From CAWDCV01 sp963728125 (GTDB lineage Bacteria > Actinomycetota > Actinomycetes > CAWDCV01), in the NCBI GenBank assembly GCA_963728125.1, contig CAVSIZ010000019.1, positions 124,001 through 188,000 of the forward strand: a stretch of 64,000 bases of DNA, given 5' to 3'. The notes beneath the pieces were generated by a model, which did no database searches, had not been told where the DNA came from, and worked only from the letters and a program-made list of their open reading frames with translations. Of this stretch, positions 52,110 through 61,435 are shown in pieces. Within the stretch, counting starts at the first letter, position 1. Each line of letters opens with the position of its first letter. The translations under genes and the position numbers were made by a program.

Positions 52110-54260
52110 ATGCGTCGCACGTCCGCCCTTGCTGTCGCCGCTTTGGGAATGACGTTCCTGGCGCTACTCCCCGGCGTTGCCATTGCCCAGCCAGAGGACA
52201 CCGCCAGTAATGGACGTGGCCGACCGACATTCACGCCGGGTGCTCCCGGTATCGGCGACCCATACTTCCCGCTCGACGGCAACGGCGGCTACGACGTCCG
52301 GCACTACGACCTCGACGTCACCTATGACCCCGAAACCGACCTGCTGTCGGGTACGGCGACGATCCGCGCCCGCGCGACGCAGAACCTTTCAGCCTTCAAC
52401 CTTGACTTCGCCGGCCTCAACGTCCGATCGGTGCACGTCGACGGTCGCCCCGCCGATTGGACCCGCGACGGCGACGAGATGACGGTGACCCCGACCCGCG
52501 GCCTCCGCGATCGCACTCGCTTCACCACGGTCGTCCGCTACGACGGCATCCCCGAAACGCTGCCGGACGACTCGGGCTTCTTCCACACCGACGACGGAGC
52601 TCTGGTCATTGGGCAACCACACGTGGCCGATACGTGGTTCCCCGTCAACGATCATCCGCTGGACAAGGCGTCCTTCACGATCGTCATTACAGCCCCGAGC
52701 GGGCTCGAAGCCATCTCCAACGGCATCCTGAAGAACACCCGTGAGCGCAATGGGTGGACGACCTGGACATGGGATGCCCGAGAGCCGATGGCGCCCTATC
52801 TCGTGGGCATGGGCATCGGTGAGTTCGACGTGCGGGCATACCGCCAGGCGGGTATCCGCTACTGGGACGCCATTGACCCTGACCTCTTCACACCGCTCTC
52901 CCCGCGGACCGGTCAGCAGTACGCGGTGTCGCAGGCAGCAGACCTGTCGTACAAGAGGTTGACGCACACCATCTCAGTACCTGCAGAGGGAGCGCAGCTG
53001 TCCTTCTGGATCACGCGCGACACCGAATTCAACTGGGACTTCGCCTTCGTCGAGGTCCACACAGTCGGACAGGACGACTGGACCACGCTGCCCGACCAGA
53101 ACGGCGCGACCACCCAAGACACTGGCTTCTCGTGTCCGTACTGGCTGCAGCTGCATCCCTTCCTCGAGCACTATCAGACAGATAACGGCGACGACACCTG
53201 CGCGCCGACGGGGACGACTGGCGAGTGGTACGCGGCGAGCGGTGCTTCCGACGGGTACGAGGAGTGGGCCGTCGATCTGTCTGCGTATGCCGGAAGCCAG
53301 GTCGAGGTGTCGATCAGCTACGCGAGCGACGACTCCGTCCAGCTGTCGGGCTTGTTCGTCGACGACATCCTCGTCTCTACCGGGGAAGGCACGACGTCAT
53401 TCGAGAACGACGGCGACACCTTTGATGGCTGGCTGGTGCCAGGAGCACCGGAGGGCAGTGAGCCCAACCCGAACGACTGGGTTGCTGGAACCACAGAGGC
53501 CGCGCCACCCACGCTCGGGGAGGTCGCCGAGGCATCGTTGGCGCGCCAGCCGGAGATTCTCGAGTGGGAGTCAGACCTTTTCGGCCGCTACCCCTTCTCC
53601 GCGGCAGGAGGCATCGTCGATGACGAGGACCGGCTCTTCTTCGCGCTGGAGAACCAGACGCGCCCGATCTACTCCAAGTACTTCTTCGACGACTCGGTGT
53701 CCGGGGACAGCGTCGTGGTCCACGAGCTGGCGCATCAGTGGTTTGGCGACTCACTTGCGGTCGCCGGCTGGCAGCACATCTGGCTGAACGAGGGCTTCGC
53801 TACCTACGCCGAGTGGCTGTGGAGCGAGCGCGAAGGGCTCGGCACTGCACAAGAGATCTTCGACTTCGTATATTCGACCCCCGCGGACGACCCGTTCTGG
53901 GACCTGACGATCGGTGATCCTGGCCCGGACAACATCTTCGACATCGCCGTGTACGACCGGGGAGCGATGACGCTGCATCAGCTACGACTCACCATTGGCG
54001 ACGACGACTTCTTCCGGCTGATCCGGCGTTGGGTTCGGTCGTACGAGGGCGGCAATGTCACCACCGACGACTTCATCGCCCTTGCCGAGCGGGTCTCGGG
54101 TCAGCAGCTTGATGACCTGTTCGATGTCTGGTTGTTCACGCCGAGCAAGCCTGAGCTACCCGATGCAGCTGCCGCGTCGGCACGAACGGCCCCGTCCACC
54201 GACGCAGCCTTCGTCGGCCGGATGACGCAGCGGATGCAAGCCGGGGGGCGCTCGCGATAG
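52110..54260 (+). CDS. M1 family metallopeptidase with inserted domain, secreted
   Basis: 716 residues. A signal peptide (about residues 1-26) is followed by the M1 N-terminal beta domain. The zinc site HELAHQWFGD (about residues 537-546) with NEGFATYAEW gives zinc and catalytic residues. FALENQT is the equivalent of the GAMEN motif. Between them, about residues 285-450 hold an inserted domain (AQLSFWITRDTEFNWDFAFV, AVDLSAYAGSQVEVSISYAS) like those of immune-inhibitor A peptidases. Likely extracellular aminopeptidase. Confidence 0.9.
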   Translation: MRRTSALAVAALGMTFLALLPGVAIAQPEDTASNGRGRPTFTPGAPGIGDPYFPLDGNGGYDVRHYDLDVTYDPETDLLSGTATIRARATQNLSAFNLDFAGLNVRSVHVDGRPADWTRDGDEMTVTPTRGLRDRTRFTTVVRYDGIPETLPDDSGFFHTDDGALVIGQPHVADTWFPVNDHPLDKASFTIVITAPSGLEAISNGILKNTRERNGWTTWTWDAREPMAPYLVGMGIGEFDVRAYRQAGIRYWDAIDPDLFTPLSPRTGQQYAVSQAADLSYKRLTHTISVPAEGAQLSFWITRDTEFNWDFAFVEVHTVGQDDWTTLPDQNGATTQDTGFSCPYWLQLHPFLEHYQTDNGDDTCAPTGTTGEWYAASGASDGYEEWAVDLSAYAGSQVEVSISYASDDSVQLSGLFVDDILVSTGEGTTSFENDGDTFDGWLVPGAPEGSEPNPNDWVAGTTEAAPPTLGEVAEASLARQPEILEWESDLFGRYPFSAAGGIVDDEDRLFFALENQTRPIYSKYFFDDSVSGDSVVVHELAHQWFGDSLAVAGWQHIWLNEGFATYAEWLWSEREGLGTAQEIFDFVYSTPADDPFWDLTIGDPGPDNIFDIAVYDRGAMTLHQLRLTIGDDDFFRLIRRWVRSYEGGNVTTDDFIALAERVSGQQLDDLFDVWLFTPSKPELPDAAAASARTAPSTDAAFVGRMTQRMQAGGRSR

Positions 54261-54285
54261 CCCTACTGCCCATGCGAGCCACTGG

Positions 54286-55341
54286 CTAGAGCAGCCCGAC
54301 GTCCGTCAGTTGTCGCGACAGCCCGGCTCCGTCCGGTGCGCACAGCCACGGCCGACCGTGCTGAGCTGCGGACTCGGAACCATCTGTGGGAGCGGGCAAC
54401 CCATGGGCTAGCACTGCCTGCGCCGGCGAAAGCTGCCGGATCGCCACTGCAGCGACGTTGTCCGGATGCGTCGCCACGAAGTCGCCGTAGATCTCCTGGT
54501 CGTGCTGGCCGTCATCGCCGATGAGCAACCAGCGGATGTCGGGAAACTCGCGCGCGAGGCGTTCGAGTGTCACTCGCTTGTGCGCCTGCCCGCTGCGGAA
54601 CCAGCGGTCGGTCGTCGGACCCCAGTCGGTCAGCAGCAGTGGTCCCGGCGGGTACAGGTTGCGCGACAGGAAGCGCGTCAGCGCGGGCGCGACGTTCCAC
54701 GCTCCTGTCGACAGGTAGAACACCGGTGCCTCAGGGTGCGCGGTCACGAGCCGCTCGTACAACACCGCCATTCCCGGTACGGACGATCGCGCGTACTCGT
54801 CGAGCACGAAGGTGTTCCATGCTGCGAGCAGCGGTCGCGGCAGCGCCGTCACCATGACGGTGTCGTCGATGTCGGAGACCACGGCGAAGCGAACGTCAGG
54901 ATCGAGGACGCGCACCGGTGCTTCTACGGTTGCGGCGCCATCGCCGGTCAACGAGATCGTGCGCCAGCCGGGCTCGATGTTCGCCTCGACGACGACGTCG
55001 ACGTACCCGCCGCGATCCGTCCGCACCTCGTGCGAACGGTCGCCCACGTTGACGACGATCGGATGGTCAGAAACCGGCAGGGTGGCAAAGCTCCGCCAGC
55101 CGCGCACCGCCTGAACCTGCTCCGGTCGCCCCTCGGGCCGGCGTAGCAGCACGCGGCCCATGACTCGCACCCACGATGGCGTTCCGTAGCAGGTGTACGG
55201 CACGATCGTGTTGCGCCAGCCGCGTCGGCGCAGCCGCGGTTCGAAGAAGTCGTGGACCGCATCCTCGACGCGAGCGGCGCGGTGGAGACTCTCGATGAGT
55301 GCCTCGGGGACGTGCGCGTCGGCCTCTGTCCCGTGCGTCAC
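54286..55341 (-). CDS. APP1-like phosphatase (App1 domain)
   Basis: 351 residues. FAVVSDIDDTVMVTALPRPL is the DxDxT nucleophile motif of the App1 (phosphatidate phosphatase-like) domain. APVFYLSTGAWNVAPALTRF and IRWLLIGDDGQHDQEIYGDF follow with the Lys- and Asp-containing motifs. The N-terminal half forms a beta domain. No signal peptide. GTG 55341 has AGGG about 9 nt upstream. In actinobacteria the substrate is unknown. Confidence 0.87.
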   Translation of the reverse strand: MTHGTEADAHVPEALIESLHRAARVEDAVHDFFEPRLRRRGWRNTIVPYTCYGTPSWVRVMGRVLLRRPEGRPEQVQAVRGWRSFATLPVSDHPIVVNVGDRSHEVRTDRGGYVDVVVEANIEPGWRTISLTGDGAATVEAPVRVLDPDVRFAVVSDIDDTVMVTALPRPLLAAWNTFVLDEYARSSVPGMAVLYERLVTAHPEAPVFYLSTGAWNVAPALTRFLSRNLYPPGPLLLTDWGPTTDRWFRSGQAHKRVTLERLAREFPDIRWLLIGDDGQHDQEIYGDFVATHPDNVAAVAIRQLSPAQAVLAHGLPAPTDGSESAAQHGRPWLCAPDGAGLSRQLTDVGLL

Positions 55342-55377
55342 GTACGCACCCTGCCACACGCTGGCCGCTCGTCGCGC

Positions 55378-56241
55378 TTAGTCCTCGCAGGCGATCGTTT
55401 GCCCGTCGCTCTCGGCGATGCCACCGCTGCCCTCGGCCCGCACGCTCAGCTGCAGCTCCGTCCCCGGCGGCAGGTCGACGAGCCGGCCCAGCCAGCCGTT
55501 GCCAGCGGCAGACAGTGCTACCTCGGTCGCGTCCCCGCCAGTGGCCGGCACCCAGCTCGCCGTCACTGCGCTGACATCACCTTGGACGGCGACGACAACC
55601 TGGGCCGTCCACGGCTGCATGCACCCGTTCGGCGACCGTGACAATGCGCGCACGTTGACGATGGTCGGCGCCGGAACGGCCGGCTCCTGGGGCGGCTCGG
55701 GCGGTGGTTCGGGCGGGGGCGGCGTCTCCGGGACGGGCGGCGGGACAGTGATGACCGTCGGCGTCGGCGCAGGAGTGCTGATGGTCGGCGTGGGCGCAGC
55801 AGTCGGAGGAGCCGTCGTCGCAGTCGGCGCCGGTGTTGTGAGCGTCGATGTCGATGTCTGCTCGCTGTCCCCGAGGGTGCTGCCAACCCAGAGGCCAATG
55901 ACGATGGCAGCGACCACGGCCACTGCGCCACCAATCAGCAACGCTCGCCGCGAGCTGCCGTGCGTCGTCGTCCACGGCGACAGGTCGGTGCCTTCCCGCG
56001 ACAGCTCGTACGCCGCCTGTGCATTGCCGAGGGGGTCGTCCAGGTCGTAGCGCTCGGCAAGGTCGGGGTGCTCCTGCACGTTGATCTGCCACAGGCCGCG
56101 CGAGTCCTCGCCGACGCCGCGATGCGCAGTGTTGCCACCGCTCTCGGCCAGGGCGATGCTCGTCATCGTCGTCGCCTGGTCCGGCGCGAATCCGGCCGCG
56201 CGCGCGACCTCGTAGATCTCGTCTGCCGACAACACCGGCAC
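55378..56241 (-). CDS. SLT/lysozyme-like domain protein with central membrane segment
   Basis: 287 residues. Residues about 1-95 resemble a transglycosylase domain: TSIALAESGGNTAHRG includes the catalytic-type Glu, and DSRGLWQINVQEHPDL follows. A membrane segment lies at about 103-123, then a Pro/Thr-rich linker (about 130-190) and a beta-rich tail. There is no N-terminal signal, so the SLT part is predicted inside the cell, which is odd for a wall hydrolase. GTG start. Confidence 0.75.
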   Translation of the reverse strand: MPVLSADEIYEVARAAGFAPDQATTMTSIALAESGGNTAHRGVGEDSRGLWQINVQEHPDLAERYDLDDPLGNAQAAYELSREGTDLSPWTTTHGSSRRALLIGGAVAVVAAIVIGLWVGSTLGDSEQTSTSTLTTPAPTATTAPPTAAPTPTISTPAPTPTVITVPPPVPETPPPPEPPPEPPQEPAVPAPTIVNVRALSRSPNGCMQPWTAQVVVAVQGDVSAVTASWVPATGGDATEVALSAAGNGWLGRLVDLPPGTELQLSVRAEGSGGIAESDGQTIACED

Positions 56242-56250
56242 GGCCGGACT

Positions 56251-57711
56251 CTAGACCTCGGCCACATCCGGCGTGCGTGCGGCACCCACCTCGGGCTCTG
56301 TTTGCCAGCTGGGCTTGCGGAACAGGCGGAATATCAGTGGCAGGACGACGAAGCCGACGGTGCCGCCGATGAGCGCGAGCTCGTACGTCCACAGGGGCAG
56401 ACCCTTGGCGTCGTCTGTCGGGAACAGCGACAGCGTCAACCCGAGCAGGCAGACACACGCGCCAACGCCGAGCACCACGATGAGACCGAGCCAGCCACCG
56501 GGAATGCGGAACGGACGTGCACCGTCGGGGCGAAGCCGCCGGCACGCGACGACGGATGCGAACAGCAGCAGGTACAGGAGCAACGTCATGTTCGTCTGCA
56601 CCAGCGAGAACATGAACCATGCGTTCTCGACCGAGCCGAGCAGGTGATAGCCGAGCGCGAGGACCGAGCTGATCGTCGCCTGCAGCAGGATGATCGCGAC
56701 CGGCATGCCGCGGCCGTTCTCTCGCTGCAGCACCGGCGGCAGGTTGCCACCTTGCCGAGCCGCGACGAGCAGACCGCGTGACGGCCCGCCGAGTATCTGC
56801 ACGAGTGCGGCAGCCAACCCGAGGACGAGCATCGCCGCGAACACCGGCACCAGCCAGCTGACTCCGAACGCGTCGAACATGGCGCGGGCGGCTTGCAGTA
56901 CGCCGGTGACGATGTCGATGTCCTTGGCTGGGATGACCGTGGCCAGCGCCAGCGTGAGCGGGACGAACAGTACAAAGCACAGCGCCACGGCGATCACATT
57001 GGCGCGCGGGATCGTCCGGGCCGGATTCTCGACGTCGCCTGCGTGGATCGCGGAGATCTCGATGCCGCTGAACATCAGCAGCGCCCCTGACAGGAACGCG
57101 ATGTTCCCCAAACCAAGGTTGGGGACGAGGGAGCCGGCGTCCGTTGCCATCTCGACGCGGCGACCGCTGACGATCCACGCGATCGCGAATCCGACCAGCA
57201 GCAGCGTCGGCAGCACGATGCCCACGACCACCGAGAACCATGCCGAGCCCTTGGCCAGCTGCAGGCCGCGCAGCGCCGCGAACGCCGCGATCCAGGTGAC
57301 GGCGACGACGATGGCGATGAGGAAGAGGTTGTTGTTCTGCAGGTCCGGATCGATCACGAACGCCGCTTGCAGCGTGATCGTGCCCATGATGCCGGGCCAT
57401 GCGACGACGAAGCTGACCCATTCGATCCAGATGACGACGAACGCCCACCGCTCCCCGAACGCCAGCCGTGTCCATACGTAGATGCCGCCGGTACGTGGGA
57501 ACGACGAGCCCAGTTCAGCGGACGACATTGCTGTTGGTACGAGGAACAACCCGATCGCCAGCAGCGTCAGGATGATCGCGCCGAGACCGAAGGTCGCCAG
57601 CTCCGGCGTTGTGTTGACGTTCGCGAGGAAGCTGAACGTGAAGATCCCGAGCGACCAGACGCCGAAGACCTTGGCGCCCTGGCGCACCTGTGCCTCCTGC
57701 ACGGTCGCCAC
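56251..57711 (-). CDS. APC family amino-acid permease (GadC-like)
   Basis: 486 residues with twelve or more membrane segments. AELGSSFPRTGGIYVWTRLA is the APC consensus motif, and LMFSGIEISAIHAGDVENPA follows, as in glutamate/GABA-type antiporters. Substrate likely an amino acid; which one cannot be told. GTG start at 57711. It diverges from the FUSC gene. Confidence 0.88.
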   Translation of the reverse strand: MATVQEAQVRQGAKVFGVWSLGIFTFSFLANVNTTPELATFGLGAIILTLLAIGLFLVPTAMSSAELGSSFPRTGGIYVWTRLAFGERWAFVVIWIEWVSFVVAWPGIMGTITLQAAFVIDPDLQNNNLFLIAIVVAVTWIAAFAALRGLQLAKGSAWFSVVVGIVLPTLLLVGFAIAWIVSGRRVEMATDAGSLVPNLGLGNIAFLSGALLMFSGIEISAIHAGDVENPARTIPRANVIAVALCFVLFVPLTLALATVIPAKDIDIVTGVLQAARAMFDAFGVSWLVPVFAAMLVLGLAAALVQILGGPSRGLLVAARQGGNLPPVLQRENGRGMPVAIILLQATISSVLALGYHLLGSVENAWFMFSLVQTNMTLLLYLLLFASVVACRRLRPDGARPFRIPGGWLGLIVVLGVGACVCLLGLTLSLFPTDDAKGLPLWTYELALIGGTVGFVVLPLIFRLFRKPSWQTEPEVGAARTPDVAEV

Positions 57712-57794
57712 CCCCGTTACCCTGCTTACCGGTCGGTCTCCTCGCCTCCGCAGGCTCCGTGTCGTCGACCTCCAATGCTGGAAGAGTAGGGCTC

Positions 57795-60053
57795 GTGACC
57801 GGGCGTGTCAGCGCTGCGACTCCACCGCAGGCGCCGCGCTCGCATCGCCGGGAGTCGGCGCTGGCCGGGCTGCTGCGTCGCGACCCGCGCCGCATCGTGC
57901 TGCATCGGGCGGTCCGCATCACGCTGGCCGCGTGCGTGGCGTTCTACACCTGCCGGTTCCTCGTCGGCGACCCACAGATGGCCGTGTACTCCTGCTTCGC
58001 TGCAATCTCCCTCGGGGCGCTGTCCAACATCGCCGGGACCGCGCGGCAGCGGCTGCGTCTGTACGTGTTCGCGCTCATCGCGAGCTGGGTCCTGGTCATC
58101 GTGGGAACGTGGGCGGCCGCCAACATCTGGGCGGCCTCCGTCGGCATGCTCGTCGTGGGCTTCGCGGTGTCGTACATCGCGATTGGCGGCCCCCGGCTGG
58201 CCGGTGTCTCGTCCGGCTTGCTGCTGATGTACATCCTGCCGAGCTTCCCGCCGTACACCCCGTCAGCCCTCGACAGTCGGCTGATCGGTGTGACGCTCGG
58301 CACGGTGCTCATTGCGGCGGCCGATAGGTGGCTGTGGCCGGTGCCCGACTCGCAGCCGTACGAGCTCCGGCTGGCAACCACAGCTGACGCGCTCGCGGAG
58401 TATCTGCAGACGATGCGGCCGCTGCTGGGCGGCTCCGTAGTGAGCGCCGACGAGCTCGCCGCAGCGCGGAAGCGGGCGGTGGGCGCCGGACGCGCCAGCG
58501 CGCCGACGTCCCTTCCGCCGCAAGAACGACCGGCCGCCCCATTCCGCCACGACCGCTCCATGCTTGCGTGTGGAAGTCTGCTGCGGCTTCTCATCAGCCG
58601 CACCTACGCCGTCGAGGAGGCGCTGCGACGTCCCGACGCGCCGGACGGTCCGCGCCGCGGTGCGTTCCTCCTCGACGCCGTCGAGGCCGCTGTTGAGGCG
58701 TGCGCGGCAGCGCTCTCGGGTGCCGGCCCGGCCCCCGACGTCGAGCCGGTGCGAGCGGCGAATCGCCAGCATGCGGAGCTTCGGTTGTCGTGGCTGCGCG
58801 ACATCGTCAGAGAGGATTCGGCGCTGGAGGCGCGGCTTCGACTCGGCAGCACACTGTCCGAACTCGGCGAGACTGCTGACTTCGTGGTGCAGTCGGTGCG
58901 CCTCGTGTGCCGTGCGACGACCCCCGAGCAGCCGGGCGCCGCACCGCTGCTGCGATCATCACCGCTGTGGTTCGCACACCGGTCCACGCTCCTGCTGTGG
59001 TGGATCCGTGCTCGGGGCCTTCTCACGCCGCGCTCCGTGGTGTTCCAGAACGCGCTTCGACTTGCGCTTGGTCTCGCGGCAGCGCGTTTTCTCGCCGGGA
59101 GTTTCGACCTGTCGCACGGGTTCTGGGTGCTGCTCGCCACCCTGACGCTGATGCGAACGACAGCCACCGCCACCCGCTCGGCCCTCTGGCCAGCCTTCCT
59201 CGGGACTGTGGCGGGAGCATTGACCGCGGCCGGGCTGTTGCTTGCCTTCGGGCAGGAGCCTGCCGTCTTCGTCATCGTGTTGCCGGTCGTGCTCATCGCT
59301 GCTTTCGCCGTCGGACCGCTTGCCGGCTCCGTGTTGGGTCCGGCGGGAGGGCAGTTCTTCTTCACCCTGGCCGTCGCAGCGCTGTTCATCCAGGTCGCTC
59401 CGGCCGACTGGCGGCTGGCGGAAGCGCGGTTGCTCGACGTTGTCCTGGGTGGTGTCGTCGGGTCGATCGTCGGCGTCCTCGTCTGGCCGAGCGGAGGCAC
59501 TGGCGAACTGCGCCGAGCAGCCGAGGGCACGTTGCGTTCGATGGGCGAGCACATTCTCACGACCGCACGGTCGATGGCCGGATTGCCCTCTGCGGACGTC
59601 GAGACCACGCTGCGGCAGGTGCGTCACAACCTGATCCTGGCCACCGACTCGCTGATCCAGAGTTTCAGCGAGGACAACAACGAGCGTGACCCGGACAGAT
59701 GGCAGGCGTTCCTCGTCGCTGGACATCGCACGCTGCACGGCAGCTTCGTGCTGCAGCAGCGCTATCCCACTCCTGGCCCGCTGCCCTGGCCGGATATGAC
59801 CACCTTGCTGCTGGAGGTGGCGAACGGCACGTCGCGTACGGCTCAGGAGGTCGCGGACGAGATTCCTGCCGCGTACGTTGCCGACCTGCCGCCGGTCGAC
59901 GGCGAAGACGATCAGGTCTGGCGGTGGCTGGTGGACACCGTACGGACGGCGGACCCGACGGTGGACTCGCTGCGGGTCCTCGACACCCGGGCGTGGATGC
60001 TCGATGTCGATCGCGACCTGCGAGAGATCGTCGCTTCGACTCCTAGCGACTAG
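57795..60053 (+). CDS. FUSC family membrane protein
   Basis: 752 residues. Two membrane blocks (about 40-185 and 410-560), each with several segments, flank a cytoplasmic helical part. The N-terminal block includes AVRITLAACVAFYTCRFLVG; the second holds FWVLLATLTLMRTTATATRS, the FUSC-type motif. Likely an aromatic-acid or drug efflux protein by family. GTG 57795 starts the conserved part. Confidence 0.87.
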   Translation: MTGRVSAATPPQAPRSHRRESALAGLLRRDPRRIVLHRAVRITLAACVAFYTCRFLVGDPQMAVYSCFAAISLGALSNIAGTARQRLRLYVFALIASWVLVIVGTWAAANIWAASVGMLVVGFAVSYIAIGGPRLAGVSSGLLLMYILPSFPPYTPSALDSRLIGVTLGTVLIAAADRWLWPVPDSQPYELRLATTADALAEYLQTMRPLLGGSVVSADELAAARKRAVGAGRASAPTSLPPQERPAAPFRHDRSMLACGSLLRLLISRTYAVEEALRRPDAPDGPRRGAFLLDAVEAAVEACAAALSGAGPAPDVEPVRAANRQHAELRLSWLRDIVREDSALEARLRLGSTLSELGETADFVVQSVRLVCRATTPEQPGAAPLLRSSPLWFAHRSTLLLWWIRARGLLTPRSVVFQNALRLALGLAAARFLAGSFDLSHGFWVLLATLTLMRTTATATRSALWPAFLGTVAGALTAAGLLLAFGQEPAVFVIVLPVVLIAAFAVGPLAGSVLGPAGGQFFFTLAVAALFIQVAPADWRLAEARLLDVVLGGVVGSIVGVLVWPSGGTGELRRAAEGTLRSMGEHILTTARSMAGLPSADVETTLRQVRHNLILATDSLIQSFSEDNNERDPDRWQAFLVAGHRTLHGSFVLQQRYPTPGPLPWPDMTTLLLEVANGTSRTAQEVADEIPAAYVADLPPVDGEDDQVWRWLVDTVRTADPTVDSLRVLDTRAWMLDVDRDLREIVASTPSD

Positions 60054-60846
60054 CTGCTGCTCCACTGGCCACGAACGGCTGCTCGTTCTTCGGCAGCCCG
60101 TCCGAGGCATCGGTGTCGGTGAAGCGGAACGGCAGGCCCGCGGCGAATGCCGGCTCTGCCCGATCCATGAGCTGGAAGTGCACGTGCGGCTCGGTGGAGT
60201 TGCCGGAGTTTCCGCACTCGGCCAGCTGCTCGCCGGCCGCAACGCGCTGTCCTGGCTCGACCCGGACCGTCCCCTGCCGCAGGTGCGCGACGGCGGCATA
60301 GGTCCCGTCGCCGAGATCGAGCACGACGTGGTTGCCCAGAATGCGCCGGGCGCCGGTCAGCTCGCGGACACCGGACTCCGCAAGCAGGTAGAGCAACCCC
60401 AACCACGAGGTGCGGCTGCGATGGTCGCGGGCTCGGTCGTACGCGCGGACCACGGTGCCGTCCGCGGCAGCCACGACGGGCTGCCCAAAGCTGACGAAGT
60501 CGTCCGCCGGCCGGGAAAGCGGACTCCACACGATGTTCAGCTTCCACGTCCCCGACGGGACGTGGATGAGGTCGACGGCATAGGTCTGGCCCCAGGCGTG
60601 CAAGCCGTGGCTCGGCACCTTGCTGCCGGGGCTGTTGACCGGGACCCATCGGCCGACGACCGGAGGGCGCACGGGGCGCGGCTCGGTTCGGACCGTGCCG
60701 ACGCGGAAGTAGATCGCCAGCGCGAGGATGAGCAGCACGAAGGTCACCACGGTGACCCACAGCTGCTGGGCGAAGACGCCGACGACGATTCCCAGCAGGG
60801 CGAGACCGGCCAGGGGCAGTCGGATGCGAGCGAGAAAGCGACTCAT
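60043..60846 (-). CDS. M23 family metallopeptidase (LytM-like), membrane-anchored
   Basis: 267 residues. Two hydrophobic segments (about residues 8-45) anchor the protein. GLHAWGQTYAVDLIHV carries the metal-binding His and Asp, and TEPHVHFQLMD carries the final HxH. Cleaves peptidoglycan cross-links, by family, and would act outside the membrane. Its start overlaps the HTH gene (ATGA), so the regulator likely controls it. The end overlaps the FUSC gene by 11 nt. Confidence 0.88.
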   Translation of the reverse strand: MSRFLARIRLPLAGLALLGIVVGVFAQQLWVTVVTFVLLILALAIYFRVGTVRTEPRPVRPPVVGRWVPVNSPGSKVPSHGLHAWGQTYAVDLIHVPSGTWKLNIVWSPLSRPADDFVSFGQPVVAAADGTVVRAYDRARDHRSRTSWLGLLYLLAESGVRELTGARRILGNHVVLDLGDGTYAAVAHLRQGTVRVEPGQRVAAGEQLAECGNSGNSTEPHVHFQLMDRAEPAFAAGLPFRFTDTDASDGLPKNEQPFVASGAAASR

Positions 60847-61319
60847 CGGGAAGCTCCGGCGTAGATGGCGAGGAGGGGGATGACGCGCTCCGGCGGAATG
60901 GTGTAGCGCGCACGCCCAGCCGGACGCAGCCAGCCCGCGGCCAGGAGCTGTCGCAGGTGGTGGTAGATCTGCCCCGAGCTGCCGCCGTCATCCGACGGCT
61001 GGATCGCCTTGAGGTCGGCGACCGTACGAGCGCCGTGCAGCACGGCCCGCAGCAGCAGGAGCCGTACCGGGTGGCCGAGCGCGGCGAGCGATCCGGCAAC
61101 CTCGGCCCAGTCCTCGTCGACGAGATCGCCGGCGGGGCGCGTCTCTTGCCATTCGTAGTGGTCGCCGGCCGGCATCGTGACGGAGCCGGCCAGCAGCACG
61201 GCGCCGCCGGGTGGCAGATCGCGTTTGAGGGCGGTCAGCGCCCAGAACGTCTCCGCCGCGTCGACGGGAATCGTCGGCTGCTCCGCTGACGTGGTGGCGG
61301 CGGCCTCGAGTCGACTCAT
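60843..61319 (-). CDS. ArsR-like winged-helix regulator
   Basis: 158 residues. After a longer N-terminal part, SLAALGHPVRLLLLRAVLHG and ARTVADLKAIQPSDDGGSSG form the HTH, with QIYHHLRQLLAAGWLRPAGR as recognition helix and wing. The N-terminal about 75 residues are not typical of ArsR proteins. First gene of the HTH-M23 operon; palindromes before it are candidate operators. Confidence 0.8.
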   Translation of the reverse strand: MSRLEAAATTSAEQPTIPVDAAETFWALTALKRDLPPGGAVLLAGSVTMPAGDHYEWQETRPAGDLVDEDWAEVAGSLAALGHPVRLLLLRAVLHGARTVADLKAIQPSDDGGSSGQIYHHLRQLLAAGWLRPAGRARYTIPPERVIPLLAIYAGASR

Positions 61320-61329
61320 GCCCGCTGCC

Positions 61330-61339
61330 CTTTCGAAAG
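61330..61339. promoter_or_regulatory. Palindrome CTTTCGAAAG upstream of the HTH-M23 operon
   Basis: A perfect 10-bp palindrome 11 nt upstream of the regulator's start at 61319. It may be an operator for autoregulation. A related CTTTCGAG lies at 61396-61403 in the inverse arm of the larger repeat. Confidence 0.45.
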
Positions 61340-61402
61340 GATCATGGGCTTACGGTCACGACACGCCGGGTGGCCGTTGCTGTAACCCCATGATCCTTTC
61401 GA
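61333..61402. repeat. 16-bp inverted repeat before the HTH-M23 operon
   Basis: TCGAAAGGATCATGGG (61333-61348) and its exact reverse complement (61387-61402) enclose 38 nt. It could be a second operator arm, or a terminator for convergent transcripts with a long loop. Confidence 0.5.
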
Positions 61403-61435
61403 GACAGGGGTAGGCCGCCCGGGGACAGGCGGGCG

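Noticed and set aside
57515..57922. Minus-strand frame between the permease and FUSC genes
   Set aside because: It is a shadow in GC-rich sequence with no domain; both flanking genes start in this area.
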